A DNA stretch of 64,000 nucleotides from Chloranthus sessilifolius (GCA_021018995.1 CM037585.1:127128831-127192830); one strand, 5' to 3'; shown: positions 36,061 through 47,249, counted from the first letter of the stretch. Translations and numbers: made by a program. The notes: generated by a model from the sequence alone, not told the origin.

Positions 36061-36690
36061 CGCTCGAGCAAGGTATCACCGAACTCCGACATTGCCTTAG
36101 TATTTTAGTCATAACTTTATATTCCGAACTCTGATTAAGACGATTCTTTTTGCGTTGGAAAGCTAATAGAAAAATCTACAACTTTCCTGTTTTGACCAAC
36201 TCATGAATCAATCGTCTTGATGGTTAAAAAAATATGAGAATGTTACGTCAAATAGCTCGAGCAAGCTATTATCATCGCTCGAGCGAGGTATCACCGAACT
36301 CTGATATTACCTTAGTATTTTAGTCATAACATTTTATACCGAACTCCGATTAAGACGATTCTTTTTGCGTTGGAAAGCTAATAGAAAAATCTACAACTTT
36401 CATGTTTTGACCAACTCATGAATCAATCATCTTGATGGTCAAAAAAATATGAGAATGTTACATCAAATCGCTCGAGCGAGCTATTATCATCGCTCGAGCG
36501 AGGTATCACCGAACTCCGGCATTGCCTTAGTATTTTAGTCATAACTTTTTATCTCGAACTCCGATTGAGACGATTCATTTTGCGTTGGAAAGCTAATATA
36601 AAAATCTACAACTTTCATGTTTTGACCAATACATGAATCAATCGTCTTGATAGTAAAAAAAATATGAGAATGTTACGTCAAATTCTAGGA
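36061..36690. repeat. 215-bp tandem repeat with CGCTCGAGCG palindromes in C
   Basis: Three direct copies start at 36061, 36276 and 36491, an exact 215-bp period, the third slightly short. Each begins with CGCTCGAGC(G/A)AGG, and a second copy of the palindrome precedes the second and third units. This occupies the LTR interval that holds the palindrome array in A, B and D. Confidence 0.9.
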
Positions 36691-37504
36691 TTGGCGCAAC
36701 TTGCCTGTTTTGACTTGTTTTTGAGGAAACACTTAAATAGGTCTATATTATTAGTAATTAGAGTTTATCTTTGAACGTATAGTTGTGATATTGGACCTTG
36801 CTTGACTATAACTCAGTTTTAGGTAGGAGAATCTCATCTTTACAAAGATTTTATTTTAATTTATGGATATTTTAAATTAAAATCTTTGAACTTGCATATG
36901 CCATTGAAATCACATCCAGAAATTGAAATTGATATGAATGACTAAAAATCTAAATCTACGAATCTCAAAACTGAATCGCTTAAGCTCAAGATCAAATCAA
37001 GAACCTTAACTATGTATAAGAGACTTCCATCGATTATATTAGTATACGCATTTGTTTTATGATTGACTAACGACCCCTCAAAATTCTGAACAACTTCGGT
37101 ACAGTTTCCCTCATTACGCAGGGCTTGTTGTATACGAAAAGGGTTCATGAACGACGATGGTAGGTAGGGGTTCCCATCGGCTATATTCCTGCTCTCGAGA
37201 TATAGTTTACTCGGGAGGTATTTTAAGTTGAGGATTAAGTCATGAATTACTGAACTTTGCATATAGAAGTTAGAGAAACTAAGACACTGAAATACTGCAT
37301 CTGTTCTTGAAACTGTTTTCACACATTTAGAAATAAATCTTACATATGATTTATGCACCTAAATTCAGTTTATTATCTGCTTATATGTTTGACAAGCTAT
37401 ATTCCGATATTTATTTTGAAACCATGTTAGTTAAAGTAAAATGCCGTAGATGTCTTTCTTCTACTGAGCTTTGTTGGTTAGCTCACTCCGACTATACGTC
37501 ACAG

Positions 37505-37605
37505 GTTCAGGTACTGACGTGGCTATTCAGGGCTGTGAGACTGATCCTGACTACGTGCCTGAGGAAGAGCTTGAGGTTCCTCCTGAGGAGTTTTTCCCAG
37601 TATAG
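37505..37605 (+). other. Conserved short open exon in LTR C
   Basis: After ACGTCACAG|, two leading bases, then an open frame to a TAG. The peptide is acidic and contains DPDYVPEEELEVPPEEFF, clearly related to the A exon. Confidence 0.5.
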
Positions 37606-38907
37606 AACTTACTGATTTTCTTATTTGTGGTGAGAGTTAGACTTGAATTTGTGGGCTCATTTTAGTTGGATACCATAGTTTTATATTTGACGTTGATTTC
37701 TGTTATGAGCCATGTTTCGATGATGGTTGGCCATCATCGGTGGTTCTTTACTTTTAATTGCTTCCGCATTTATTTTAGCTATGGATATTTATTGCGCTTT
37801 ACTCTGATATGTGCCCTATTTGTCCGGCTTATCGTTTATTCGATAGGTTGGCGAACTGGTCTTTCCTATACCTGAGGGATTGGAAAAGTCGGGTCGTCAC
37901 AGATATTTTTGTTATTTGAGGTTTGATAGGTTACCCCACCGACGTGGCGGGATATCCACGACTGACACGGCAGGATATCCGTGACCGATACGACGGCGAA
38001 ACCGTAGGCCAGTGCGGAGGCTTATCCGTACACAGTAAGCACACCCCATGGGTGTTGAATTGAGATAAGTGAAACCCCGCCACCAATCCCCAGGGGAAAG
38101 GGGCTTGGGTACTATATTTGTATTCCCAAAAAATACGTTAAAAGTGTCTATATAGATGACGATGAAGGGTATCTCATCGGGGCTCGATGCTATATTGCTC
38201 GGGGATTACTTAAGTTGAAAGTTTAAGTTTTGCTTTAGGCCTTTTCAGCATCATTCATGAGTAAATGAAAACATAAGTAATCAACAGTAATGAAATGCTT
38301 TTTAACAGTTTTCATCAATAACTGCATAGACACATCATGCATGGCATATCATGGAATATATGTGAGTAATAATTTATATGTTCAACTGTGTTTGTTCCCT
38401 ATTGAGCTAGGATGTAGCTCACCCTATAGACTATACGTCGCAGGTCCACTACTAGCAGCTGCCGAGGCTTCAGGAGACGCTGACCCCGGTGAGTCGGACC
38501 TTGCAGCCGGTGAAGAGTTGGAGCCACCTCCTGAGGATTTCTTCTAGAGGACTCCGTTGTGCCACTTTGAGGGCTTTTTGAGAGAGTTTTGTACGGCTTG
38601 GTATGTCAAGCTTTGATTTTGTTTAAACCATGTATATAAGGAGTTGGGATTATTCCTTTGGGACGAACCATCCGTGATGATTGCTATCATCGATGGTTCG
38701 GATCGGTTCTCCATTCATGCAGAGGCATGAGGGTAGAACTGTCTTTTGGGGAGTTGCTTAGCATAGATTTAAATTCTGAAATTTCGTGTATTATTCTATT
38801 GCATGCTTGATATACCAGTGTTCCGTGCTTAGCAAAGGGACACGGTCAAGATGATCGTGCTGATGGCACGGGTTTCGGGGTGTCGAAATCCGGGCTGTCA
38901 CAGTAAG

Positions 38908-39786
38908 CACATCCCAGGGATGTTGAGATGAGTTTTAACCCCGTCGCCTAGTGAGAAAGGAGCTTGGGTCGTATTCCCAGGGAATACATTTTTACAACTG
39001 TCTAATTAGATGACGATGAAGGGTATCTCATCGGGGCTCGATGATATATTGCTCGGGGATTACTTAAGTTGAAGATTTAAGTTTTGCTTTAGGCCTGTTC
39101 AGTATCATTCATGATAAATCAACAGTAAAGTAAGGCCTGCTAACTACCAGTAAACTTGAATGCAATTCATCAGATTTAAACTGTTTTTCTAGCAAAAGCA
39201 TAGACACACCATGCTTAGAGTATCATGGAATATATGTGAGTTTTAACTTATATGTTCATTGTGTTGTTCCCTATTGAGCTAGGACGTAGCTCACCCTTTG
39301 CACTATATGTCGCAGGTCCACTGATAGCAGCAGTTGAGGCTTCGGGAGACGTAGATCCGGGTGATTTGGATTACGTGCCTGGAGACGAGTTGGAGCCTCC
39401 ACCAGAGGACTTCTTCTAGGAGACTCTGCTGTGTACTTTGACAGAGAGTAGTTTTTGAGAGCTAGTTGTACGGCTTGGTATGTCAATCCTTTATTTTTTA
39501 TAAACATGTAATTAAATTGAATTATTCTTTTGGCGAACCATCTGGGGTGATCTGTTTATCACCGATGGTTCGGGTCGGTTCTCTGTTCATGCAGTGGCAT
39601 GAAAGTAGAACTGTCTTTTGCATATGCCAATTGGGCATATTAACTATTTCCGTTTTATGAAATTATTTGCTTTAATTTATTTAATTGTGCTTGTTATACC
39701 AATATTCCGTGCATAGTTTTGGGGCATGGTCTGGAGGATCGTGCTGATGGCACGGGTTTCAGGGTACCAAAATCTGGGCTGTCACA
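38908..39786 (+). repeat. Element A 5' LTR, part 2
   Basis: Resumes after B's TSD at CACATCCCAGGG and ends GCTGTCACA. With part 1 the LTR totals about 2,546 bp, against 2,526 bp for the 3' LTR. It holds the short open exon at 39316-39419 and the stem-loop at 39535-39571. Confidence 0.93.
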
Positions 39787-39788
39787 GT

Positions 39789-39800
39789 TGGTATCAGAGC
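39789..39800 (+). promoter_or_regulatory. Primer-binding site of A
   Basis: TGGTATCAGAGC, exact complement of the initiator tRNA-Met 3' end, two bases after the LTR. Confidence 0.92.
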
Positions 39801-39889
39801 TATTTCTTTTAGAAACTCTGACAATCGTTCTTTTGTCAGAACATAGGGACTTCTGCTAATGAAAAATTTGTTTTCACGTGCAGACCGTT

Positions 39890-41269
39890 ATGTCTTCTAG
39901 AGGAAGGGGCCGACCCAGGGGCGGCCATAGTAGAAGCTTACGTAGTCGAGATGATTTTATCTCGAACGTAAATAGAGAACCTATAGGAGATGGAGGGGCT
40001 TCTGGCAGTGGTGGCCAAGGAAGCCAAGATCAGGAAGAGAACCGTGATCGAGATCAGAGAGAGCAAGAAAGAGTTAGAGAGCGAAATGAGGATAGAGAAG
40101 AGCGTCAAAGGATGATGCACACAATGGAGACCATGGCAGCTGCTATGGCTCAACAGGCAGCGTCCTTGGCAGCTCACCTGACTCATGAGCACATCGACAC
40201 CGACACACTTCGGTGGCTCAAACACCGACATCATCTGCGTTTACTGAGTTTAGGAGGATGAGACCTCCTAGTTTTTCTGGACAGGGAGAGCCCATAGTGG
40301 CAGAGCATTGGTTGAGTGAGATGGAGAAGGTGTTCAGTGTTCTCACTTGTACCGAGGACGAGAGCGTCCATTGGGCAGCCTACATGTTAGACGAAGAGAC
40401 TGGGCCTTGGTGGAAGTCTGTTTCTAGGACTAGGGCTCAGGAGACTCTAGATATGCCCTGGACATGGGATGAGTTTGTCGAGGAATTTAACAAGCAGTAT
40501 TTTCCAGAGGTGGTGAGGAACCAGATGGAAATTCAGTTTTTACAATTAGTGCAAGGGAAGATGAGTGTGAGAGAGTATGGAGTGGAGTTCATGCGACTCG
40601 CTCGCTTTGCGCCTGACTACGTCATCACAAAGATGATGAGAGTAAAAAGGTTTCAACAAGGGTTGAGATCGGACGTGAGGGGAGGAGTAGCACCATTCCA
40701 ACTGAGGACCTATGGGGAGGTCATGAGCAAAGCCTTGGTGGTAGAGGAAGAAAATAACAACAAGTACAGCCAGAAGGAGCAACAAGGAAGGTGGAACACT
40801 GATCAGAGCAGAACGGGGAATTATGAATCAGTGAACAAAAAGCTGAGATTCATACCAAATAATCAGAAACCACCGTTTCAAAGAGGCTATGGAAGATCGG
40901 CGCAGCAAAGCAACCAGCAGAGATTTCCATTGCTCGCGTCGGGGAGACCGATACGCTACGAGAGCCCTGCTATTACTACCGGCGCTACAGTCACACAGGG
41001 GGCTTCTCGAGCAGCTTCTTCCACACCTCGTGAGACTTGTGCCAAGTGTGGCAAGCCTCACAAGACAGCAGACTGTAGGGTAAGCACTCGGGGTTGCTTT
41101 TGATGTGGCAAGGTGGGCCACTTGATCAAGGAATGCCCTGAGATGAACAAAGGGAAGACGGCTTCAGTACCTATTCCACGACCTATACAAGCAAGGTAGC
41201 CGATCGTACAAGGGAGAGCCTACATAGTCACAGCTCAAGAGGCTCAGAACACCAATGACGTGATTCAAG
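39890..41269 (+). pseudogene. gag: Element A gag, broken
   Basis: ATG at 39890 gives MSSRGRGRPRGG, matching B; an upstream GTG in frame is not used. A frameshift near 40205 separates the charged N-terminus from the gag domain (40213 onward: FRRMRPPSFSG, AEHWLSEMEKVF, YFPEVVRNQMEIQF). The zinc-knuckle region follows (CAKCGKPHKTADC). In the second knuckle the residue after CF is a TGA (41101-41103) where B has CGA, a single transition, and a TAG follows near 41198. The frame then meets the intron donor at 41270. Confidence 0.9.
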
Positions 41270-41429
41270 GTGAGCTTTCTTTTAAATAAAGAATTTCAAT
41301 TCTTGAAATTTTTAGATAGAAAAGGTGCATCTACATATAGAAAAATATAAGAGAAACTTGCATGTGATAAATTCTGGTATGATAATGAACAATATATATA
41401 TATGTGTGTGTGTGTGTATGTATGGTTAG
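41270..41429 (+). other. Intron between gag and protease in A
   Basis: Donor CAAG|GTGAGC, acceptor TGGTTAG|GT, 160 bp, with a GT microsatellite near the 3' end. Same position and phase as in B. Confidence 0.78.
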
Positions 41430-44400
41430 GTACATTACAAATTTATAAGAAGGGAAGCGACGTGACATACGAGGCTCGAGTGTTGATAGACCCAGGGTCT
41501 ACCCACTCATTTGTTACACCTCGCTTCACGAAGAGGATGAAAGTCGACCCAGAGGAGTTAGACTTCGTTTTAACCATGACTGTTCCTACTGGGAAAGCGG
41601 TTGATACCGAGAAGGGTTGCAACTCCGTGATCGTGAGGGTCATGGATGGAGACATCTTTGAGCTACTGGCGAACCTAATCCTTTTGTACATGCAAGGATT
41701 CAACGTGATCCTTGGCATGGATTGGTTATCGACTCACTGTGAGACAATAGATTGTAAGAATAAGGTCGTCATCTTCAGACCCAACACGAGGAGATCGTTT
41801 AGATTTCAAGGAGAGAGGTCGACACACCTACCACTTATCTTGGCAGTCAGGGCCGAGCGATTGATCAGAAAGGGGTGTAGTGGATACTTGGTGTTATTGA
41901 AGGAAAATAAAGAGGAGAAGAATGTTATATCTGAGATAGCAGTTGTGCGAGACTTCGCTGATGTATTTCCAGAGGAGTTACCTGGACTACCTCCAGAGAG
42001 AGAAGTAGAATTCGCCATCGACTTAGCACTAAGAACAGAGCCTGTTTCTAAAGAACCATACAGAATGGCTCCTGCTGAGTTGAAGGAGTTGAAAGAGCAG
42101 TTACAAGAGCTAATGGACAAGGGATTTGTTAGACCGAGCATGTCTCCATGGGGAGCACCGGTCTTGTTTGTAAAGAAGAAAGATGGGTCAATGCGTCTGT
42201 GCATTGACTATCGACAATTGAACAAACTTACCATCAAGAACCGATACCCTTTTCCTAGGATAGATGACTTGTTTGATCAACTACAAGGAGCGAGGTATTT
42301 CTCAAAGATCGATCTGAGATCGGGATACCATCAATTGAGAGTCAAGGCAGAGGATATTCAGAAGACTGCATTCAAGACTCGATACGGACACTATGAGTTC
42401 TTAGTGATGCCGTTTGGGTTGACAAATGTCCCGACGTCATTCATGGATTTGATGAATAGGGTGTTTAAACCACACCTAGAATCTTGTGTCGTAGTGTTTG
42501 TTGACGACACCTTGATTTATTCAAAATCAGAAGAAGAGCATGAGAAACACTTGAAAATAGCCCTACAGACTCTACATGAACACCAGTTATATGCCAAGCT
42601 CAGCAAATGTGAGTTTTGATTAGAAGAAGTTAGCTTTTTGGGACATGTCGTCTCAAAGCTTGGTGTCACTGTAGATCCAGCAAAGATCGAAGCAGTAGTG
42701 AATTGGGAGCAACCAAAGACAGTGACTGACATCCATAGTTTCCTTGGATTAGCAGGTTACTATCGATGTTTCATTGAGAATTTTTCAAAGATATCAGGAC
42801 CACTCACGAGACTTACACGGAAAGATGCAAGGTTCAAATGGAGTGAGGCATGCGAGAAGAGTTTTCAAGAACTCAAGAAGAGACTCACTTCAGCTCCAGT
42901 ACTAGCGATTCCTTTAGGCAGTGGAGGGTTTGCAGTGTATAGCGATGCTTCGTATACTGGTTTGGGCTGTGTGCTTAATCAACACAAAAAGGTGATAGCG
43001 TATGGGTCTAGACGGTTGAAAGAGCATGAGAAGAATTATCCGACACATGACCTGGAATTAATAGCGGTCATTTTTGCGTTTAAGATTTGGAGACATTAAT
43101 TGTACGGTAAGACTTTTGAGATTTTCACCGACCACAAGAGTCTCAGATATCTGTTTACACATAAGGAACTAAATATGAGGCACACAGATGGATGGAGTTT
43201 CTCAAGGACTATGACTGTTCTATACAATACCATCCAGGCCAGGCTAATGTAGTAGCCGACGCCTTGAGTCAAAAGAGTTCAGCTCAATTGGCTAGTTTAC
43301 TTTTGGGTATGCACAGATGGAAGTTGTTTGAGGATCTAGCACTGTATGATGCGAATATTGAGTCACAAGCTACAGGAGCCTTCTTGGCTAATATATCCGT
43401 GAGACCGATAATATTTGAGCACATCCATGAACTACAGATGAAAGACCCGACGCCAACAAAGATTCGTCAAGATGTGACTGAAGGCATTACATCTGAATTT
43501 TCAATCAAGGAGGATGGTTCCTTATTGTTCAAGGGTCGTGTCTGTATTCCGAACAATGTCGATTTACGACGAATAATTCTAGATGAATCACACAAATCAA
43601 GCTATGCTATCCACCCGGGAAGCACAAAGATGTATCAAGATTTGAAAAAGAACTACTGGTGGAGAGGCTTGAAACAAGATGTGACAGAGTACATGTCGCG
43701 GTGTTTGACGTGTCAGCAAGTCAAGATCGATCATAGACACCCCGCAGGTCTCTTGCAGCCTCTACCTATACCGGAATGGAAGTGGGAATCGATTTCAATG
43801 GACTTCATCGCTTGACTACCGCGTACTGCAAAGAAGTACAATGCCATATGGGTAGTAGTCGATCGATTGACCAAGTCAGCGCACTTCTTGCCTTACAACA
43901 CGATGTATACGGCGGGAAGACTAGCAGAACTGTATATGAAGGAGATTGTCCGTTTGCATAGGATTCCGAGTAGCATTGTTTCAAACCGTGACCCATTGTA
44001 TACATCAAAGTTTTGGAAGAAATTTCAAGAAGGAATAGGAGCGCGACTAGATTTTAGTACGGCATTCCATCCGCAAACTAACAAACACACTGAGAGGGCT
44101 AATCAGATCATTGAGGACATGCTTAGGGCATGTATGTTAGAATTGTAAGGATCGTGGGATCAGCACCTACCCTTGATCGAGGTCGCGTGTAACAACAGTT
44201 TTCAGACGAGCATTGGGATGGCACCATATGAAGCACTTTACGGATGACGATGTAGATCGCCCATCAATCGAGTAGGGGAAGTTACTTACCGCATTGGATT
44301 GCCACCGTTATTCGATTCAGTACACAATGTCTTCCATGTGTCTATGCTCAGGAAGTACCTTAATGACCCTGATCATGTGTTGAGCGGTTAATCATTTGAG

Positions 44401-44585
44401 ATGCATGAGGACATGACGATGATCGAAGAGCCGGTGGAGATTTTTGATCGAAAGGAACAAGTGTTGTGAACAAAGGTAATTCCATTAGTACTTGTTCGAT
44501 GGAAACACCATCCGGCCGAGGAAGCTACATGAGAACGAGAGGCCGATGTAAAAGAACAATATCCGGCCTTGTTTCCAACAACTTG
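41430..44585 (+). pseudogene. pol: Element A pol: PR, RT, RNase H, IN, chromodomain; heavily mutated
   Basis: Open from the intron to 42619: protease [11 protein letters not shown] near 41485; RT with [26 protein letters not shown] and FVDDT near 42500 (Thr where B has Ile). Stops: TGA 42617 (Trp expected), TAA 43097 (Tyr expected), TGA 43813, TAA 44146, and more in the C-terminus (near 44246, 44390, 44467 and 44529). There is a one-base deletion near 43180 in RNase H. Integrase motifs (HHCC, SNRDPLY, FHPQTNKHTERANQ) show replaced residues: Asn for the catalytic-region Asp in SDRDP, and lost DGQ. A deletion of about 270 bp at 44274 removes the region between integrase core and chromodomain. 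The sequence 44590-44850 after it is non-coding. Confidence 0.93.
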
Positions 44586-44849
44586 AGAGTCAATTGTACC
44601 CTCGCAAGCATGTTTGCGAATTTAAACTATGTGTTGTAACTCTATCGATTTTATGATCAATTTACTTAAGAGAACAGTTTTATCCACATAGAGCCGCCAA
44701 TACAGTGTTGGACACGAAATTGGAATTCATCATAGCCACGACATGGCCGTGATGATGTGTGTTGTAGAACCAATGACCATTTAATATCATAGTTTACCAA
44801 GGGAAACCAAAGAGATATGAAAATTTAAAATTCTGAAGAATTTGATCAA

Positions 44850-45545
44850 AACCGATTAATCGATTTTCAAATCAATTAATCGATTTGAGAATTCGAATAA
44901 TCGATTTTGGTCGATTAGTCGACTGGCATGTGCCAGTCACTGAAAATTGGAACAAGGTTCAGAAAAATGACAAAGTGGAATTTCGATTAATCGATGTTGG
45001 TTTTGATTAATCGAGTAACATAAAATTTTAGAAGAACTTGAAGGATTTTTATATGATTTCGATTAATCGAGGAAGAATTCAATTAATCAATTTGGAGTTT
45101 CGATTAATCGAACTGGAAGTTTGATTAATCGAGTAACTTAATGAATTTAGAAAATTTTGAAGTATGATATACGATTTCGATTAATCGAAGTGAAATTCGA
45201 TTAATCGATTTTGAATTTCGATTAATCGAACTGGGGGTTCGACTAATCAGTAACTTAAGGATTTTTTTGAAAAAAAATAAAATTTGGAAGGACTGCACGA
45301 TTTCGATTAATGGAAGTGAATTTCGATTAATCGATTTTGAAATTTTGATTAATCGACTGGCTCACACCAGTGAGCTCTAAAACTTAAAACTTTTAATGGA
45401 TACGATTTTGATTAATCGAAATGGCTTCGATTAATCGATTTTGAGTTTCGACTAATCGATTTTGGAAATCGATTAATCGATTTTGCGCGGCTTAACCTAG
45501 TTTTGAATCTCGATTAATCGACTTTGGAAATCGATTAATCGAGCC
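44850..45545. repeat. TCGATTAATCGA array upstream of aORF in A
   Basis: About twenty copies and variants of TCGATTAATCGA, with ACTGG-N6-CCAGT motifs near 44924 and 45357. Directly followed by the TATA box. Confidence 0.92.
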
Positions 45546-45551
45546 GGGGCC

Positions 45552-45562
45552 TATATATATAA
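45552..45562 (+). promoter_or_regulatory. Internal TATA box for the A aORF
   Basis: TATATATATAA, about 200 bp before the aORF start, in the same context (GAGCCGG(G/A)GCC) as in B. Confidence 0.7.
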
Positions 45563-45752
45563 GTCGAAGGGGAATTCTCCCCACTCGAAATCAAATTACT
45601 TTTTATTTTTTTGCGCGCCTTGCTCTCTTCTTCTCCAAGCGGCTTGAAGAGCTAGGGTTTTGGGCATTTCGAGTCGATTTCGGAATGAAATCGCGCTACG
45701 TTGAGTCACATACCTAAGGTAAAACCCTAGTTTTTGTGAAATTTTACCTAAA

Positions 45753-47249
45753 ATGCCACCTAAAAAGCGGTTGTCTTCGAAGAAGGCAACCACTAAACTC
45801 CCAGTCCGGCGTAAGAACGCCGCACCGTCGGCATCGGAGACTACCTCCGGGCTCGACGAAAGCACGCCTTCGCCGAAGTCTTCACGCCGAAGTTCACTCA
45901 TGCCGCCACCACCCACTAACGTACTTCAACCCAATGAGTGGTGGGAGGCTAAGACCTTTGAGATCAAGTACATTATCGATCCAACCCTATTCACCAACCC
46001 CGATGTACCGGGCGAGACCCAATGGGCTCGTAACTACCTCCAAAATGTCGGTCTCGATAATATTTTGAAACCAATCCGGGGTTCCTACTACCCGAGGTTG
46101 GTTAGACTGTTCTACCAAGGGCTAACGGACGGCCCTACCGACGACATTATTTTGACCAAAATAGAGGGACACGACTACACATTCACCCGTCGCCATGTCC
46201 ATGAGGTACTTGAGTGTTACCTCGACTTTAATCCCGAGACCACCCTCCTTCCACCCTTCGAGGGGGAGGTAAGATTCGAGGAGATCATGACCCGCATGAT
46301 CAACGGGAAGAAGGGGTCGGGATCCTCCATTAAGAGGGTCGACCTTCCCCACTACATGTGGATGCTTGATTCGATAAACAAGTGCAACCTTTACCCACTG
46401 CGCCACGACACTGAGCGTGTAGAGAAAGTGCAACAGGTACTTTACGCGGCCTTCTGTGGTCGTTGGTTTGATGCAACGATGTTCATCCTAGAGGGGATGA
46501 GGTACATCAAGGGCAAGTTAATGAAGGGCAACTTGAGGCCCAAGGAGAAGATGCCTTATACTCGGCTCATCTCGAGCATGTTGGAGTGTTACTCCGACGC
46601 TCCCGAGTACGCGATATCGCCCCATGAGGAGAGGGCAACGGACCAAGTGAAGACGTTTTCGAACTCTTCATGGAGCCATAGTTATAATTTTCTTAAGCGG
46701 ACCCTACCGGCTCCGGGTTCCGCACCAGCAGCAACAACAGCACCGCTAGCACCACCACCACCCCCACCACCACATCAGGACCCACCCATGGGTGGGGCAC
46801 ACCTAGTTGAGCCACCAGCAGAGGGGGCACCCTCCCATACCACCGCTTCACCTACGCCACCAGCGCAGTCCACGACAGCTACACCTACTTCTTCCTATCG
46901 TCGGCGAGCGGCTCGCCCAGCTCCGACGATCGAGGACGTGTTGGCCAGGATGGAGGCCAACAATGAGCGGATGAACCGGCGGATGGACTTTCTAATATAC
47001 CACACCATGCGGTACATCTATCCGTTGGACTACCACCAGCGCCTAGCTCAGGAGGAGGCGTGGACAGCAGGTCGGACTGCCTTCCATACGGGTCCAGTCT
47101 TCCACGCAGGTACCTCTACAGCCAACGCATCTGGCTCGGCGCCCCAGCAGCCCGAGAAGCCACCTGAGATGGAGACGACCCAGCCAGAGCCACCAGTCCA
47201 GCCAGAGCCTGCTCCGGCACGAGATCAACCAGGAGAGGGGACGGCATGA
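45753..47249 (+). CDS. Extra ORF (aORF) of A, intact, 498 aa, unknown function
   Basis: An uninterrupted 498-codon ORF between pol and the 3' LTR. ATG start, MPPKKRLSSKK; the aligned B start supports it. Regions: basic, Ser-rich N-terminus (residues 1-50) that could be a nuclear signal; a globular domain (about 60-320) with NEWWEAKTFEIKY, YYPRLVRLFYQGL, KRVDLPHYMWMLDS, HDTERVEKVQQVLYAAFCGRWFD, KEKMPYTRLISSMLE and WSHSYNFLKRTL; a Pro-rich linker (about 325-400); and a charged helix (EANNERMNRRMDF, about 405-445) likely to be a coiled coil. The D homologue keeps the same motif order despite strong divergence, which suggests protein-level selection. No catalytic motif recognised. It resembles extra ORFs of plant gypsy elements annotated as putative plant transposon protein. 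GC content is higher than in pol. Confidence 0.85.
   Translation: MPPKKRLSSKKATTKLPVRRKNAAPSASETTSGLDESTPSPKSSRRSSLMPPPPTNVLQPNEWWEAKTFEIKYIIDPTLFTNPDVPGETQWARNYLQNVGLDNILKPIRGSYYPRLVRLFYQGLTDGPTDDIILTKIEGHDYTFTRRHVHEVLECYLDFNPETTLLPPFEGEVRFEEIMTRMINGKKGSGSSIKRVDLPHYMWMLDSINKCNLYPLRHDTERVEKVQQVLYAAFCGRWFDATMFILEGMRYIKGKLMKGNLRPKEKMPYTRLISSMLECYSDAPEYAISPHEERATDQVKTFSNSSWSHSYNFLKRTLPAPGSAPAATTAPLAPPPPPPPHQDPPMGGAHLVEPPAEGAPSHTTASPTPPAQSTTATPTSSYRRRAARPAPTIEDVLARMEANNERMNRRMDFLIYHTMRYIYPLDYHQRLAQEEAWTAGRTAFHTGPVFHAGTSTANASGSAPQQPEKPPEMETTQPEPPVQPEPAPARDQPGEGTA

Larger units (their letters stand above)
35494..37901 (+). mobile_element. Solo LTR C of a third gypsy family
   Basis: 2,408 bp, TGTAAAGACC...TCGTCACA, TSD GATAT (35489-35493 and 37902-37906). 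The B 5' LTR supplies the matching empty region near 25005. There are no internal domains, so it is a solo LTR left by recombination. It keeps the LTR architecture of A, B and D: splice-acceptor exon (37505-37605), stem-loop (37707-37746), and palindromes, here CGCTCGAGCG. Confidence 0.92.
23495..38902 (+). mobile_element. Ty3/gypsy chromovirus B (Tekay/Del-like), inside A's 5' LTR
   Basis: Ends TGTAATAGCC and GCTGTCACA with a perfect 5-bp TSD, GTAAG (23490-23494, 38903-38907). The two LTRs are visibly near-identical along most of their length, so this is a young insertion. Internal order: primer-binding site, gag, intron, pol, palindrome array, TATA box, aORF, polypurine tract. Its 3' LTR is split by the solo LTR C. 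Same family as A, as LTR blocks, aORF and palindrome word show. Confidence 0.95.
33920..38902 (+). repeat. Element B 3' LTR, split by solo LTR C
   Basis: 33920-35493 and 37907-38902 together match the 5' LTR. A palindrome array lies at 34525-35010, the short open exon at 38444-38547 and the stem-loop at 38665-38699. It ends GCTGTCACA before TSD GTAAG. Confidence 0.94.

Noticed and set aside
39789-39800. tRNA-like sequence TGGTATCAGAGC (also 14343 and 25989)
   Set aside because: These are primer-binding sites complementary to a tRNA end, not tRNA genes; no cloverleaf follows.
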